Assembly: GCA_905250115.1 (NCBI GenBank)
Contig: CAJNOI010000059.1
Coordinates: 1 to 64,000, forward strand
DNA from: Adineta steineri
Lineage: Eukaryota; Rotifera; Eurotatoria; Adinetida; Adinetidae
Direction: 5' to 3'
Length of the DNA: 64,000 nt
Shown in pieces: positions 25,101 through 35,463 of this stretch (positions are counted from its first letter, which is position 1; the number at the start of each line of letters is the position of its first letter). A program made the translations under genes and the position numbers. The notes beneath the pieces are model-generated. The model made no database searches. It was not told the DNA's origin and saw only the letters and a list, made by a program, of their open reading frames with translations.

Positions 25101-26870
25101 AAAACTTTTATTTATAATTCTGATTGAATTATATGATAAATTTAATGTTTTAACACTATATAATATAGGTAATGTCATGGATAATGATCGATTAAAGATA
25201 ATAGATGATATCGATGTTAGATTAGCATGTATTATTTTTATATGTTCTAAATAATTCCAATGTGTATATTGATCAAGATATAATGTTTTCATTGTACAAT
25301 TTATTATTGTAAATGATTGTATAATTGAATAGAAACGTTCTTGTGGTTGAAATAAATTTTTTGTTGTATTACATATTATAGATAATTTTTCAATATGTGT
25401 ACGATCAATTGGTAATGTATTATAACATTGATAACATAAATTTGATGAACATGATAAACAAGATGAATTTAAAGAATAAGTTATTCTATTTACAAAAATC
25501 AAAATAAAAATAATTAGAAAGATTTGCATGGATGTTGATTGTTGTATCATCAAATGATTTGCTATGAATGAAAAGCGAACAAGTTATGTCTTTTTTTCTT
25601 TCTCTCTCTCTCTTCGTCTCACACCATTAACTATCGATTGATTAATCTGAATAGTATGTATATTTATATATATGTTCATTCATGCACACGCATCTCACGT
25701 TTATTATCATTACGTATCATCATTATAAGTGGGACGAGCCAGATGATGTCTTAATAGAATAGAGACAATTAAAAATCGACAAGTGGCGTATGGTAACTGT
25801 CATCTTATCGAATAAGTTTTACTATCAATAAAAAACTAAAGTGTACATATCTAATAAATTTAGCCATTAATGATAAGAAGAATGATAGTGTATATTATAT
25901 ATCATATTATAAAAATTTGTCTTTTTTATGTTATAGGATTTTCACAACCAGCATTATCAAATCATCCAGGTAAGAGAAATATATAATTTTTGTTGTAGAT
26001 TAAATAGTTATCTTAATCCTATTCAGATATGAATCTATTCAACTTTGTAACACCATATGACAGAATAGATTAACGCTGTATTATATAATATATATATTTT
26101 TTTCTAATGATTTGTTGACTTTATTATTGCCTATATAAGATTTGTAAAAAAAAAATAAGCAAACCTAATAATTGTCTAGCTTTTCTTTCTAATTAATAAA
26201 CACGCTGTATTAGTTATTGATTATTAAAAATTTTTATTCAAGGTCGAGCAACATTAGTATCAGGACCAAAACGACAATCAATTAGTCAAGCTGTTTCAAT
26301 GAACAATCGGTTAATTACATCTAGCACAACAACGGCTTCAACACCATCATTTAGTAATATTGAACATATTCGACGTTATTCATTATCACGTACACATTCT
26401 GAACAACCGTCAAATAATGTTAGTGAAGCATCAACGCCGTCTTCATCAAGCCGTCGTACATCAGTATCAGAAACTACTGAAGGACTACGAAGAGGTGTGT
26501 AATTTTGTACAAAATATATTTCATTGTCATACGTAAATTTATTTTCATAGAGAGTATAAAATCTAATACAAATATAATTGCACCTAAAAGTTTACGTGAA
26601 TGGCATGAACAACCAGTAAATCTTAGTGAACAACCACCACTATCTGAAAAAGTCAATGTTCAAATTCTTTCACCAAATAGTGATCGAGTAAATAAATTCG
26701 ATTTTTTTATTATTGATTTTTTTACATAGTTTATTTTTTAGGCAACTCCTCGTTTTTTTGTTGACAATGATCTTGCTAGTCTTGTTGTACCAAATGGAGA
26801 ATCGAAATCTGAGGAAAATTCTACAATTGAAAATGAAACAAGAAAAAATTCATTAAACGAAAATGAATAA
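19141..26870 (+). CDS. CLEC16A: CLEC16A/Ema/GOP-1 endosomal-mitophagy regulator
   Basis: The orthologue of CLEC16A, a membrane-associated regulator of endosome-lysosome trafficking and mitophagy. It has many exons, from ATG 19141 ([14 protein letters not shown]) to TAA 26868-26870. The N-terminal FPL domain is strongly conserved ([89 protein letters not shown]). The middle holds [20 protein letters not shown] and [16 protein letters not shown], and the C-terminal conserved block is [44 protein letters not shown] and [20 protein letters not shown]. The last third is Ser/Thr-rich and disordered. Two introns are unusual: 22773-23277 holds a foldback transposon, and 23942-25935 holds a whole antisense gene. 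No C-type lectin fold is present, as in the family despite its name. Confidence 0.96.
22859..23135. mobile_element. hAT-like foldback MITE with 8-bp target-site duplication
   Basis: A 277-bp element that is nearly one long inverted repeat: two arms of about 110 bp around a loop of about 50 bp. Ends are TAGGCATGTAGCGAACCCTA and its complement ending CTACATGCCTA. The 8 bases acatttac occur immediately on both sides (22851-22858 and 23136-23143), a perfect target-site duplication. The 8-bp duplication and TAGG-type end suggest hAT. It lies within a CLEC16A intron and its transcript would form a long hairpin. Confidence 0.85.
23934..25553 (-). CDS. LRR-Ig-like single-pass membrane protein nested in CLEC16A
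   Basis: An intronless 539-residue gene lying antisense inside a CLEC16A intron. It has a signal peptide (residues about 9-27, [17 protein letters not shown]), a Cys-rich N-cap ([12 protein letters not shown]), three to four leucine-rich repeats ([56 protein letters not shown]), an LRR C-cap ([11 protein letters not shown]...ICYTP...QCF), and a possible Ig-like domain (NLTC...ISIWHIEQ...[10 protein letters not shown]). Many N-glycosylation sites follow, then a transmembrane helix near residues 400-425 ([20 protein letters not shown]) and a basic cytoplasmic tail of about 110 residues. The layout resembles LRRN or LINGO-type cell-surface receptors, but I do not recognise an orthologue. The stop codon (23934-23936) lies inside the neighbouring CLEC16A exon. 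Confidence 0.83.
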   Translation of the reverse strand: MMIQQSTSMQIFLIIFILIFVNRITYSLNSSCLSCSSNLCYQCYNTLPIDRTHIEKLSIICNTTKNLFQPQERFYSIIQSFTIINCTMKTLYLDQYTHWNYLEHIKIIHANLTSISSIIFNRSLSMTLPILYSVKTLNLSYNSIRIINKSFSYYFPSLIKLDLSYNHLILIKKKTFINLIYLKELYLNNNYLKQILPNIFPRQSLYFINLNKNSWYCSCTNVLTLSISQPIPICYTPKEFQNQNASDVARQCFLRTKANILITTNRNQKQNLTCIISSIIDGWKNKINKNITLISIWHIEQRRSISYNSLSTLSNKSNEYLICFNFSATHPESIDTIITLPIINVTKSIIVNSSFMFTTIKTTTTSVTRPLANKLSPFFLWLLNTSKNILPKYFRTSDKHILIVWLILVTIALIIFIFLIYFIHQHKTIDHYHYTKSYSLIPFDKNSPHHRTLFNVKFTCKNHKCLCQYNRRARSTLNLTKSKSSTLLNKQIYSIHPSFIEPSQLRYAKIKRILSTKEMNNDCSTGEFRTIIKLKSLPS

Positions 26871-28301
26871 AGAATTCTTTTAGTTGAATTTTAACCTCTT
26901 TTCGTCTATGTCTTTCATAAATAATTAACTGGTGGATTTATTCTAATTATAGTTTCTTTTCTTTTATAAACGGGTATATATGTGTATGATTTTTCCTTCT
27001 TTTTTGTATATTTGTTTGTGTATCGATTTAGAGAATGTAAGTGAATTTATCATTATTATTATTCTGTTCGTTATATATATATATATTTATTTTATTTTTT
27101 TCTGATGGTTATTTTATTGGATATAAATAAAGAATACAATTAGTTCAAATCGAGGAAAATATACTACTCAACATAAGTTATATGCTGCAAGTTTAATATG
27201 TTGTACTACTGCGTTAAAATTTACTCCGGAATTACTCGCTGAAACGCGGAATTTAACGTGGTTCTACACGTTATTTTGTGAGTTTTAACGCGTTAAGTAC
27301 AGATTGTCGACGCGTTAATCACTGTAGACAAAGTTAACGGAGATAAAAATCGTAAAAATGTACACTTTTTCGAATTTTATTTTCGTTAAAATCTCAAAAT
27401 TTCTACACGTATTTCTCCGTTTTTTTTGAGTTTTGTCTGTCTGGAAGGCACCTCTACTTGTATCTACTTCAGATATTATCTTTTCTTTACTATTAACAAC
27501 GAACAAGTAATCATGACTAATGTATGCATTGCAATTTACGTTCGAGAATTATTCTGTTGATTTCAACATTACTGATTAATTAAGTACCAAAATCATGACC
27601 AACACTTTTCACCTGATTATTTATTCCTTCATGATCGGTCCCGTCGCATTACACTGATTTCATAGATTTACTATCTCTGTCTTTGTAATCAAAAAATATT
27701 CTTTCTCAAATTTAATTTCTAATCTATATCTCAAAGCAAAGTATTCACAGAAATATGGTCATTTCAACTTTAAGTTTGAAGTAATTTTTCAAAATTCATC
27801 TTGTCTATATAATACAGAAACAGAAAATAATTTATTTTGTATATAATACATTTTAACACTAAAGATTTAAGTTTAAAATGTCTGTTAATGCATAGTACAT
27901 CAATTAGAACTTAGACGTTACATTATAAAATATAAATAGATCTAAGAGCTTTTTTAATTCTGTTGTTTGACATAAACACAAATAAACTACTTCCGATCTT
28001 AGGTACTATCATACAAAAAAAACTATTAAATACTTACAAGACTTCTTCAAAAGTTATTTTTATGTATATCAGACAGAACAGGAAGCATGATAAAGTTCGG
28101 TTTAATTGTACTTCAGTTATTTTTAAACATAATTGATATTTATCTAGGATATGTCTAGCTCTTAGAAAATCTTTTATTTGAACCTTATACATATACGCAT
28201 TAATTAAATTCGAACAAATAATCTAACAGAATTCTTTATTTTTCTCAAATCTAATATTAGAAGAACAAAAAAACGTTTCCTAATCTGACAATAAATATCT
28301 T
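26871..28301. other. Convergent intergenic region, 1.4 kb
   Basis: Lies between the 3' ends of CLEC16A (plus) and WDPCP (minus). AATAAA at about 27126-27131 may be the CLEC16A polyadenylation signal. A patch at about 27200-27440 is richer in CpG (ACGCGG, AACGCGTTAAG, GACGCGTTAATC) than its surroundings and may be an old repeat. No gene is seen. Confidence 0.45.
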
Positions 28302-30962
28302 TTACAAAGTATGAATTCTATCTATTAAAAATTTATACAAATTTTCTTCAAGTTTATAATGTTCAATTGCTGAATTTAATATTTCTTTTATATCTCCATA
28401 TTGTTTTTCATCCATCATTGTATATTTTTGTTTAATGATTTTATTATTTTCACTTTCATCATCGCTCGATGTTACTGATAAACCACTTTCATTATCATCA
28501 TTTTCTGTATCACTATTATTATTATTATTATTTAATTGTAATTTTTGTGCACATATATTCATAATACTTTTTTCATTATCATAATCACATGCATAATAAA
28601 GATCAAGATAAATTGTACGATTATCTAAATGTTTAGCTAATTGAATAGCTTGAGAATAAAATTTTCCTTTTAATAAATAATAAAAAAATTTCGTTGCTAT
28701 TTGATTAATAAATGAACGATTACGTAATATACTTGCATCCGATATTGGACGAAGTGGAGAATAAAATGTACGTAAAATTTGTTCTAAATAAAATAATTCA
28801 TTTGTATTCATACGACGAAATAAATCTTGAGATATATAGGATATTGCTAAACGACAATCATTATCTTGTCTTGTCCAATCAAGACACCATAATAGATCGA
28901 TAATATACGAATAATTTTGTGTATTTAAATAGAATTTAAATAATGAATGAATATTTTGAAATGGAAAATGAATATCCAACAGTCCAATTGGACCACCTTG
29001 AGAAAATTGTAATAGTAAAGTTAGATTTGATGATGTTGAAGTGGCATTTTTTACTACTAATTGATCAATTGATACAAGATATTGATTGAGATTCAATAGA
29101 TGATTAAAATTCAATTTTTTAAATGATGATAAAACAGGCCAAATTGGATTAAGTGCAATATCATAGAATATTAATGAACCTTGTTCATCAGCTATAGCAA
29201 ATACTAAATTATCAATAATCCACCATAAACCAGTTAAATTTCTTGTTAATACACATAATTTTGAACGTTGTACATGATTGATTTCATCAATTGAAATTAA
29301 TGTATTATCAAGTAAACAAAGTATTGTATAACTTGATGAACGAATAACATATAATATAGAAGATGATAATGATGGAATATGAACAAGTCGAAGAGGTACA
29401 GAACGAAAATTTTCATAATAATAAATACTTAATTCATACGTACGTTCTAAACCATTCTAAAAGAAAAATTCTTATGTTATAAAGTGTTTAAATAGTTCGT
29501 CTTAAATATAAATAGCTAAGACCTAGATTATTCAATGTAATATTATAGTTCTAACAGTCATGTTCGTACTATAAAACAGCATTCGAAGTAAACTGAAGCT
29601 ACCAACAATGGAAGGAGCTAAGAATCAAATCCTTTTAGTATGCATCAGCGACAGTAGTAAGACGTATAATATATATATGAAACAAAGAACTTCAACGATC
29701 GATCCGAAAGTTCGCTTTTTCGAGAATCATACACGATTCTATATGATGAAATTGCTCACTGACCGTATGAGAAGTCAAGCGTGCACCCGACATGAACAAA
29801 TCTCTAATGTATTTATTCGTCCGGATTCTATTCTAAAGTGATCATATCTGAAAAATTCTATGTCTGGAATATCCTTCGAATAGAGACGTATTGTTAGACA
29901 AGCGAGATATTTCATTTCTCAGCAAAATCGCTGATCCACTAGGAATAAACATAATATCTATTCTAACCTAAACTTTTAATACTGATCTGTGTAAATATCA
30001 TTAAGTAAAACGACGTTTAAGTTTACCTTATCTTGATGTTCATTCATTTCTACTGTTGTTAATCCAGATGGTGTCGACGAACAATAATAAGGATTTGATG
30101 TTTCTGTTTGTATTGAATACATTTTTTCTTTGTCTTTATCTTTATCTTTTTCATTTTCGTTTGACGCCAAAAAAATAATTGATAAACAATTAAATCTTGA
30201 TTTTTTCTTATCACCATCAATTGAATGTCCATTTGTTGATATACCTTCAGCTAACATTGACCACCATACTGTAACTGTATGAGATTCATGATTTATATTA
30301 AACCATCGTCGAACAGGTATTGTATTTGAATAAGGTGGTAATTCTTCACTTATTGTTCGAATTGATTCATTAGCTAAATTAAATTTCGAATCAAATGAAC
30401 GTATAGGTGTATTAAAACGAAATATATCAATTTTTGATAATGTATCATATATAATATAAAATCCAAATGAATTAAGATAGACATCCGATATTGTTGTTGT
30501 TATATGAAATTTTTTTGTAAGTGTTGTTTTATCAATTGATATATCTTTTAACATTCGACCTATTTTATCAATAAAAATAAAAACAAATGTCCCATTTGAA
30601 AACGCAAGAAAAACAACATCAAAACGTAACCATATTGTTCGAATAATTTTCAGTGTTGATAATAAATTATCTAATTCAATTAATTTATCACGTAAATTAT
30701 GAAAGATTTTATTTGATATATGAAATGGTAATGAACGTGAAGTAAAATAATCATTATATTCATCATAATATGCCGCTTTTTTTGGTGTTTTATCATTTGT
30801 TGATGATGAACTTGATGTATGATTCATAAATGGAAGTATGGAAGTTTTTGTTGGTGGTGGCTTTTGTTGATAACTATGAACACTTATATCACGTTCATGA
30901 AGACCAGCATACTTTAATGTCCATAATTGTAGAGAACAAAGTAAGGAACACTCAGAAGACAT
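28302..30962 (-). CDS. WDPCP: WD-repeat planar cell polarity effector Fritz
   Basis: The orthologue of Fritz/WDPCP, a component of the CPLANE complex that recruits intraflagellar transport proteins for ciliogenesis and acts in planar polarity. Two long exons are joined by one intron (about 29458-30026). Exon 1 starts MSSECSLLCSLQLWTLKYAG at 30962 and includes HERDISVHSYQQK, IRTIWLRFDVVFLAFSNGTF and TVTVWWSMLAEG. Exon 2 begins NGLERTYELSIYYYENFRS and includes NPIWPVLSSFKK, SQGGPIGLLDIHFPFQNIHS, LLWCLDWTRQDNDCRLAIS, LEQILRTFYSPLRPISDASI and HLDNRTIYLDLYYACDYDNE, and ends FLIDRIHTL. The order of conserved blocks matches vertebrate WDPCP. An acidic Asn/Asp/Ser-rich insert lies near 28450-28540. 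The N-terminal half forms the beta-propeller in the family. Confidence 0.9.
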
Positions 30963-31763
30963 ACTTTAAAGTATAATAATATTTTCTGGAAGAAAAACAA
31001 TCTAATATAAAGAGAATACAAGAATTTCTACGTGTATTTTGATTTTAGGAAAAAGCATCTTAAAAAATTCTTGATAAAAAATCTAGAGCAAAATATGTTA
31101 GTAGACACAAACAAGTCAATGTAGCATTTCTCTCTTCTATTAATAAGTATTACATCGAAAGAGATGATTTGTACAATATTGAATAGAAAATTCCTTGTCG
31201 AACAATATACAATCCTTAGTGGAGAACAAATATATACCACAGATGCCTTACGGAGATTATTACTTGAATTGCTGATCGCCATTATTCATCATGGATATCG
31301 AACAATTACTTAGATAAATCCCCTATAATGAATTTTGTAATGGAAATCATAAAAATTTAATTTCAATCAAAATATTGAAATATGTTTTTGATTTTAATTA
31401 CGAATTTCATAAGATACTAAATACAATAAACAGCGACATCTACGATGATTTTAATCGATAAAAATTTTATGTATTGAATCCGACTGTTTTTATTTCATTA
31501 AATCATATCTTAATATTGATTATAGAATTAAATTAAGATGAAATAAATCTGAATGGTTAATAGACTATCTATAAAAATTGTCGGATTGGTGCTTTTCTTA
31601 TATTCATATTCTTAAAAAACAAAACAAAATAAATAAACAAATTGTTTTTTTTCATGTTCTTAAAATAAAATACAAAAAAACCTTTAACTCTTGAATGTAA
31701 TAAATTTTTCTTTCTCAAATTAATTAATTATTTATATCTATTGATTATATTCCCACACAAATA
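30963..31763. other. Divergent intergenic region (WDPCP / FGFR1OP2-like promoters)
   Basis: 800 bases between two genes reading outward, so promoters for both are expected. The sequence is AT-rich, and no element, repeat or coding region is recognised. Confidence 0.45.
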
Positions 31764-34700
31764 ATGAATCTTTCACTCGATACAATATTAACAAATGCAC
31801 GTGAACTTGTTTCTCGTTTACGTCGTGACGATGCCACAGCTGATACAGCTGTCAGTCAAGCACAATTTGTTCAAGAACGAATTCTTAGTATGAAACAGGT
31901 TCGTAGAAGAAAAATTACTGACAGTTAACAAAACAGTAATATCATATATAGAACATCTGTTTTAAAAATTGTTTTTCTTTGATTTTATATAATATATTTT
32001 TTTTCAAGTATGGTGATGATCTTGCAGAATTAAATGATATCAGTGCTCATCGTCCAAAAACAGCTATTCTTTATAATATCCAAAAAGAAAATCGACTTAT
32101 CAGGTAAATCATATATATAGAGAGAGATGAATAGAATATATGTTTATTTATAAATTAGACAATTACAAAAAGAAAATGAAGAATTAAAACAATTAGTTAC
32201 TGAACATCGAAGTGTATTGGAAAAAATTATGTATAAATATCGACAAGATGTACAACGACTTATTTTAATGGATAAAGAAGAAACAAAAGCTGTAAATTTA
32301 TTTAATGCTTCATTAGCACAGGTAATTCATACTGCGATAGCATAAATCATATTTGCCTGTATATAAAAAAACCAGAAAATGATTGATCTGTATAGATGAT
32401 CGAAGTCGATTAGAAAATGTATTTAAATATTTACTTTTCAATAACATTCATTATAATACGATGAATGAGTTAATATCATATAAAAACTACGTAATTTAGT
32501 TGATAATTACCATAATTTTGATGAAGAAAAATATTATGATGATTCTATTTATATAAATGACTGATTTTTAGTGCAGACCGTAAAGAAAATTACGCTATTA
32601 AAATATTATTTGAGTTCGTCTTGATATTAATTCATTTGGTTAATTTTCAATAAAGTATGACATGTTGAAGGATGATGTTATTTTGATAATTTATTATAAA
32701 CTTAGAAAAGAAATGACAGTAATATTACTCGTAAGTCATGCTTCAGGATTTTCCTGTTCAATTAAAATTTGGATATTCTATTTCCTATAAATATTTATTC
32801 GAAATATCTTTTGTTTGAAATTGAATTTGAATCTGAATAATATTAATATCATTTCTATTATGTAAGAAATTCATACGACGTAATTTCTTATAAAAAGATT
32901 TTTAAAATAATTAAGCTTAAGAGGAGATTTACTATATAAAGATCTACTTAAGAAAGTTTAAATTTATCCGAGAACATGCTTTTATTAGCATTGACTATAT
33001 TTAGTAAGTGCAAATATTATGTTGTTATTTAGGATATTCAAGATAAATCATCAAAAATTCATGAAATGGCTACAGTAATGCGTCGTGCTATTGATATTGA
33101 TGATACGAATAGTGCATCACAAGAAGAACGTATAAATGCTTTATTACTTGAAAATCGTGGTTTAAAAGAAATACTTGCTGTACATGAAAATATTCATCGA
33201 ACCAAGCAAATATCAGAGGTTTGTACTTAGTTTGTCATAAAAAATTTTCTTCTGACTTTTTACATCAATAAATAATTAAGAAATCTATTATGATATTTGT
33301 CGCCTATATGAAAATATTTTTTTCTTTTTTCTAAAAAACAAAATATATAATTCAAGTGTCAATTACAAAACCACTTTCACACAAATGTTAGTCAGTCGAC
33401 AGAAAGCAAAAAGTAATTACTTTGAGAGAGAATATAAAAAAGTTTATCCTTACATTCATAGTTTGTTATTGACTTAGTCAATATATATTTTGATTTATTT
33501 ATTTTAGAAAAATAAAAGTTAATATTGTTTTAGATTATTAAGAGATTTCTATTTTTATTCTAAAACCAATTAAGTTTCTAATGATTTGTTTGAGTTAATA
33601 GATCAAACATTTTTCGAGTTCTCTCTTTTTTCTTTTTTAATTATTTTTAGTTCCAGTAATAACATCGAATTTCTTTTGTTACCTTATAATGAGAAAACAT
33701 ATACGTCATTCGAAAGAAAATAGTATATTTGTTTAGGTGCAAACAGACTTTGATGTTTTTAAAAGAACGTTCTATACAAAATCAAAGTTTAGACGGTGCA
33801 AATATAATGTAGTTCTTTTCTATACAGACTTTGCCCGCATTTTATTGTATTGCATACTAAGTGATTTATTATCTAAATGTTTTTGTTTTGTATAACTTTG
33901 ACACGTAATCAAACATTTTTAACTCTTACAATCAGTCATAGTTCAAAATGCATAAAAAAAATAATAATTAGAGAAATTCATTTGTCTGTAACTATAATAA
34001 ATGAATCCTTTGAAATATTATAATAGATGAAGTTCTTTCGGATTACTCTAATAGTATTTTATTATTCTTTTTGTTGTTGTTGTTATTATTGAAAGCTCGT
34101 CGCAATACGAAATAGATTCTGTTGTTATTGAGTTCAGCCAGTATAGAAAGAAAAGAAAGAAAGAAAGAGTAACAAACATAAGACTAAAGAACTAACTAAG
34201 CTTTGCAATATTATCTAAAATATTCATGATCTTATACAAAGAGTTTTGTTTTTCAATGATCATATTTCTTTTTTAAAAAAGTTTTTTTTTTCTTTTTAAT
34301 ATGAAGTGATAGACAGAAATAAACGTCATTAGTAATGTTCATGAATCTAAATATAGTATCATATTTAATTAACATTAATAAAATGAATATTAATAACGAT
34401 GCTTTCATCAGACCTTTGATTTTTTTTGTCTAGAACTTTGAAGTAAACACGGAATACTCTAGTATTTTTTCAAGCATATAAAAAATAAGATGATAGGTTA
34501 AACTATTTATAGAATTTTAGCTGAAAGATAATTACTGATTGAAAGATAAAGAATGTTTTTGTAAATCTTGAATAGTCATTGAGTTATTTATATTAGATGT
34601 TTACGTGCTCTTTTTTGAAATTAAAATGAAAGAAAAGTTCTCATTACTTTTTGAAGTATTTCCTCATCTCTTATTCATAGTTGTTACTCATTATAAAAAA

Positions 34701-34910
34701 AATGTATATATATATTTATGTTTGTTTTAGTCTACGGCTGATAAACCGACAGTTTTACAAACGACAAATGTAATATTACAAACAAATCTTTCTTCGTCCC
34801 CTACTTCTTCTTCTTCTTCTTCACCTCCTCCGCCTGTTATTTCTGATCTAACTACTACTACTACTACTGTTCCTTCTTCTTCTTCTCCTGACCAGGATAA
34901 TTCTTCCTGA
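31764..34910 (+). CDS. FGFR1OP2: FGFR1OP2/SIKE family coiled-coil protein (STRIPAK subunit)
   Basis: A coiled-coil subunit of the STRIPAK phosphatase-kinase complex. ATG 31764 reads MNLSLDTILTNARELVSRLR, then QFVQERILSMKQYGDDLAEL, HRPKTAILYNIQKENRLIR, LQKENEELKQLVTEHRSVLE, IMYKYRQDVQRLILMDKEE, MATVMRRAIDIDDTNSA and LLLENRGLKEILAVHE. These align block for block with FGFR1OP2 and SIKE1. The segment between LILMDKEE and MATVMRRAI is about 50 residues shorter than in vertebrates. Introns are two short ones, one of about 0.7 kb (from about 32322) and one of 1.5 kb (33221-34730). The last exon encodes a non-conserved Ser/Thr/Pro tail built from TCT and ACT codon repeats, ending DQDNSS at 34908-34910. 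Paralogues SIKE1 and FGFR1OP2 cannot be told apart here. Confidence 0.9.
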
Positions 34911-35463
34911 TATTAAAACTATTATTATTATTACTATCATTCCAGTTGTACATTCTTTTTTTTTTGTCACTTTATAAATGTTTCATTTTGTTTGTCATTA
35001 TCCCTCCTAATTTCTATCTAGTCGTGTTTAACGAAAAACAACAAATCAAAAAGTTAATTTCTTCTGTTTATATATATATAAATGTATGTGTAGTAATGTG
35101 CTTATTTAATGTAAAGCAAAGAAATGAAGCTTTGTTCCTTTTCTGTTTCTTTAGATTAATATTGTCAAACAAAAATACTATGTGATCAGTGTATTGTTAC
35201 CATAAACAATGAAAATAGAGTAGTTCTTGTAACATTAAAAATATAGAATATAAGGAGGCAGATGTGATTTTTCTCGTTATATATTCATATGTTTCAATGT
35301 TGTTGTTTTGTTGATAGATGAGATTCTATTGATTATCATGATGAATGTTCGATGGAATAATATTCGACTATTGTTGCCTCGGGTAAGATGACTTAATTTA
35401 TTTCAATTATTTTCTTGTATTTTTCATATTTAGAAGTGATAAGAAAATTTATTTCGATCGAAT
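34911..35463. other. Intergenic spacer before the PTPRR-like gene
   Basis: About 550 bases of T-rich sequence between two plus-strand genes. It includes the 3' end of the FGFR1OP2-like gene and the promoter side of the phosphatase gene. A (TA)n tract lies near 35070-35080. No gene or repeat element is seen. Confidence 0.4.

Noticed and set aside
29608-29841. 77-codon plus-strand ORF inside the WDPCP intron
   Set aside because: No domain, no splice context and no promoter evidence; the intron of WDPCP explains the region.
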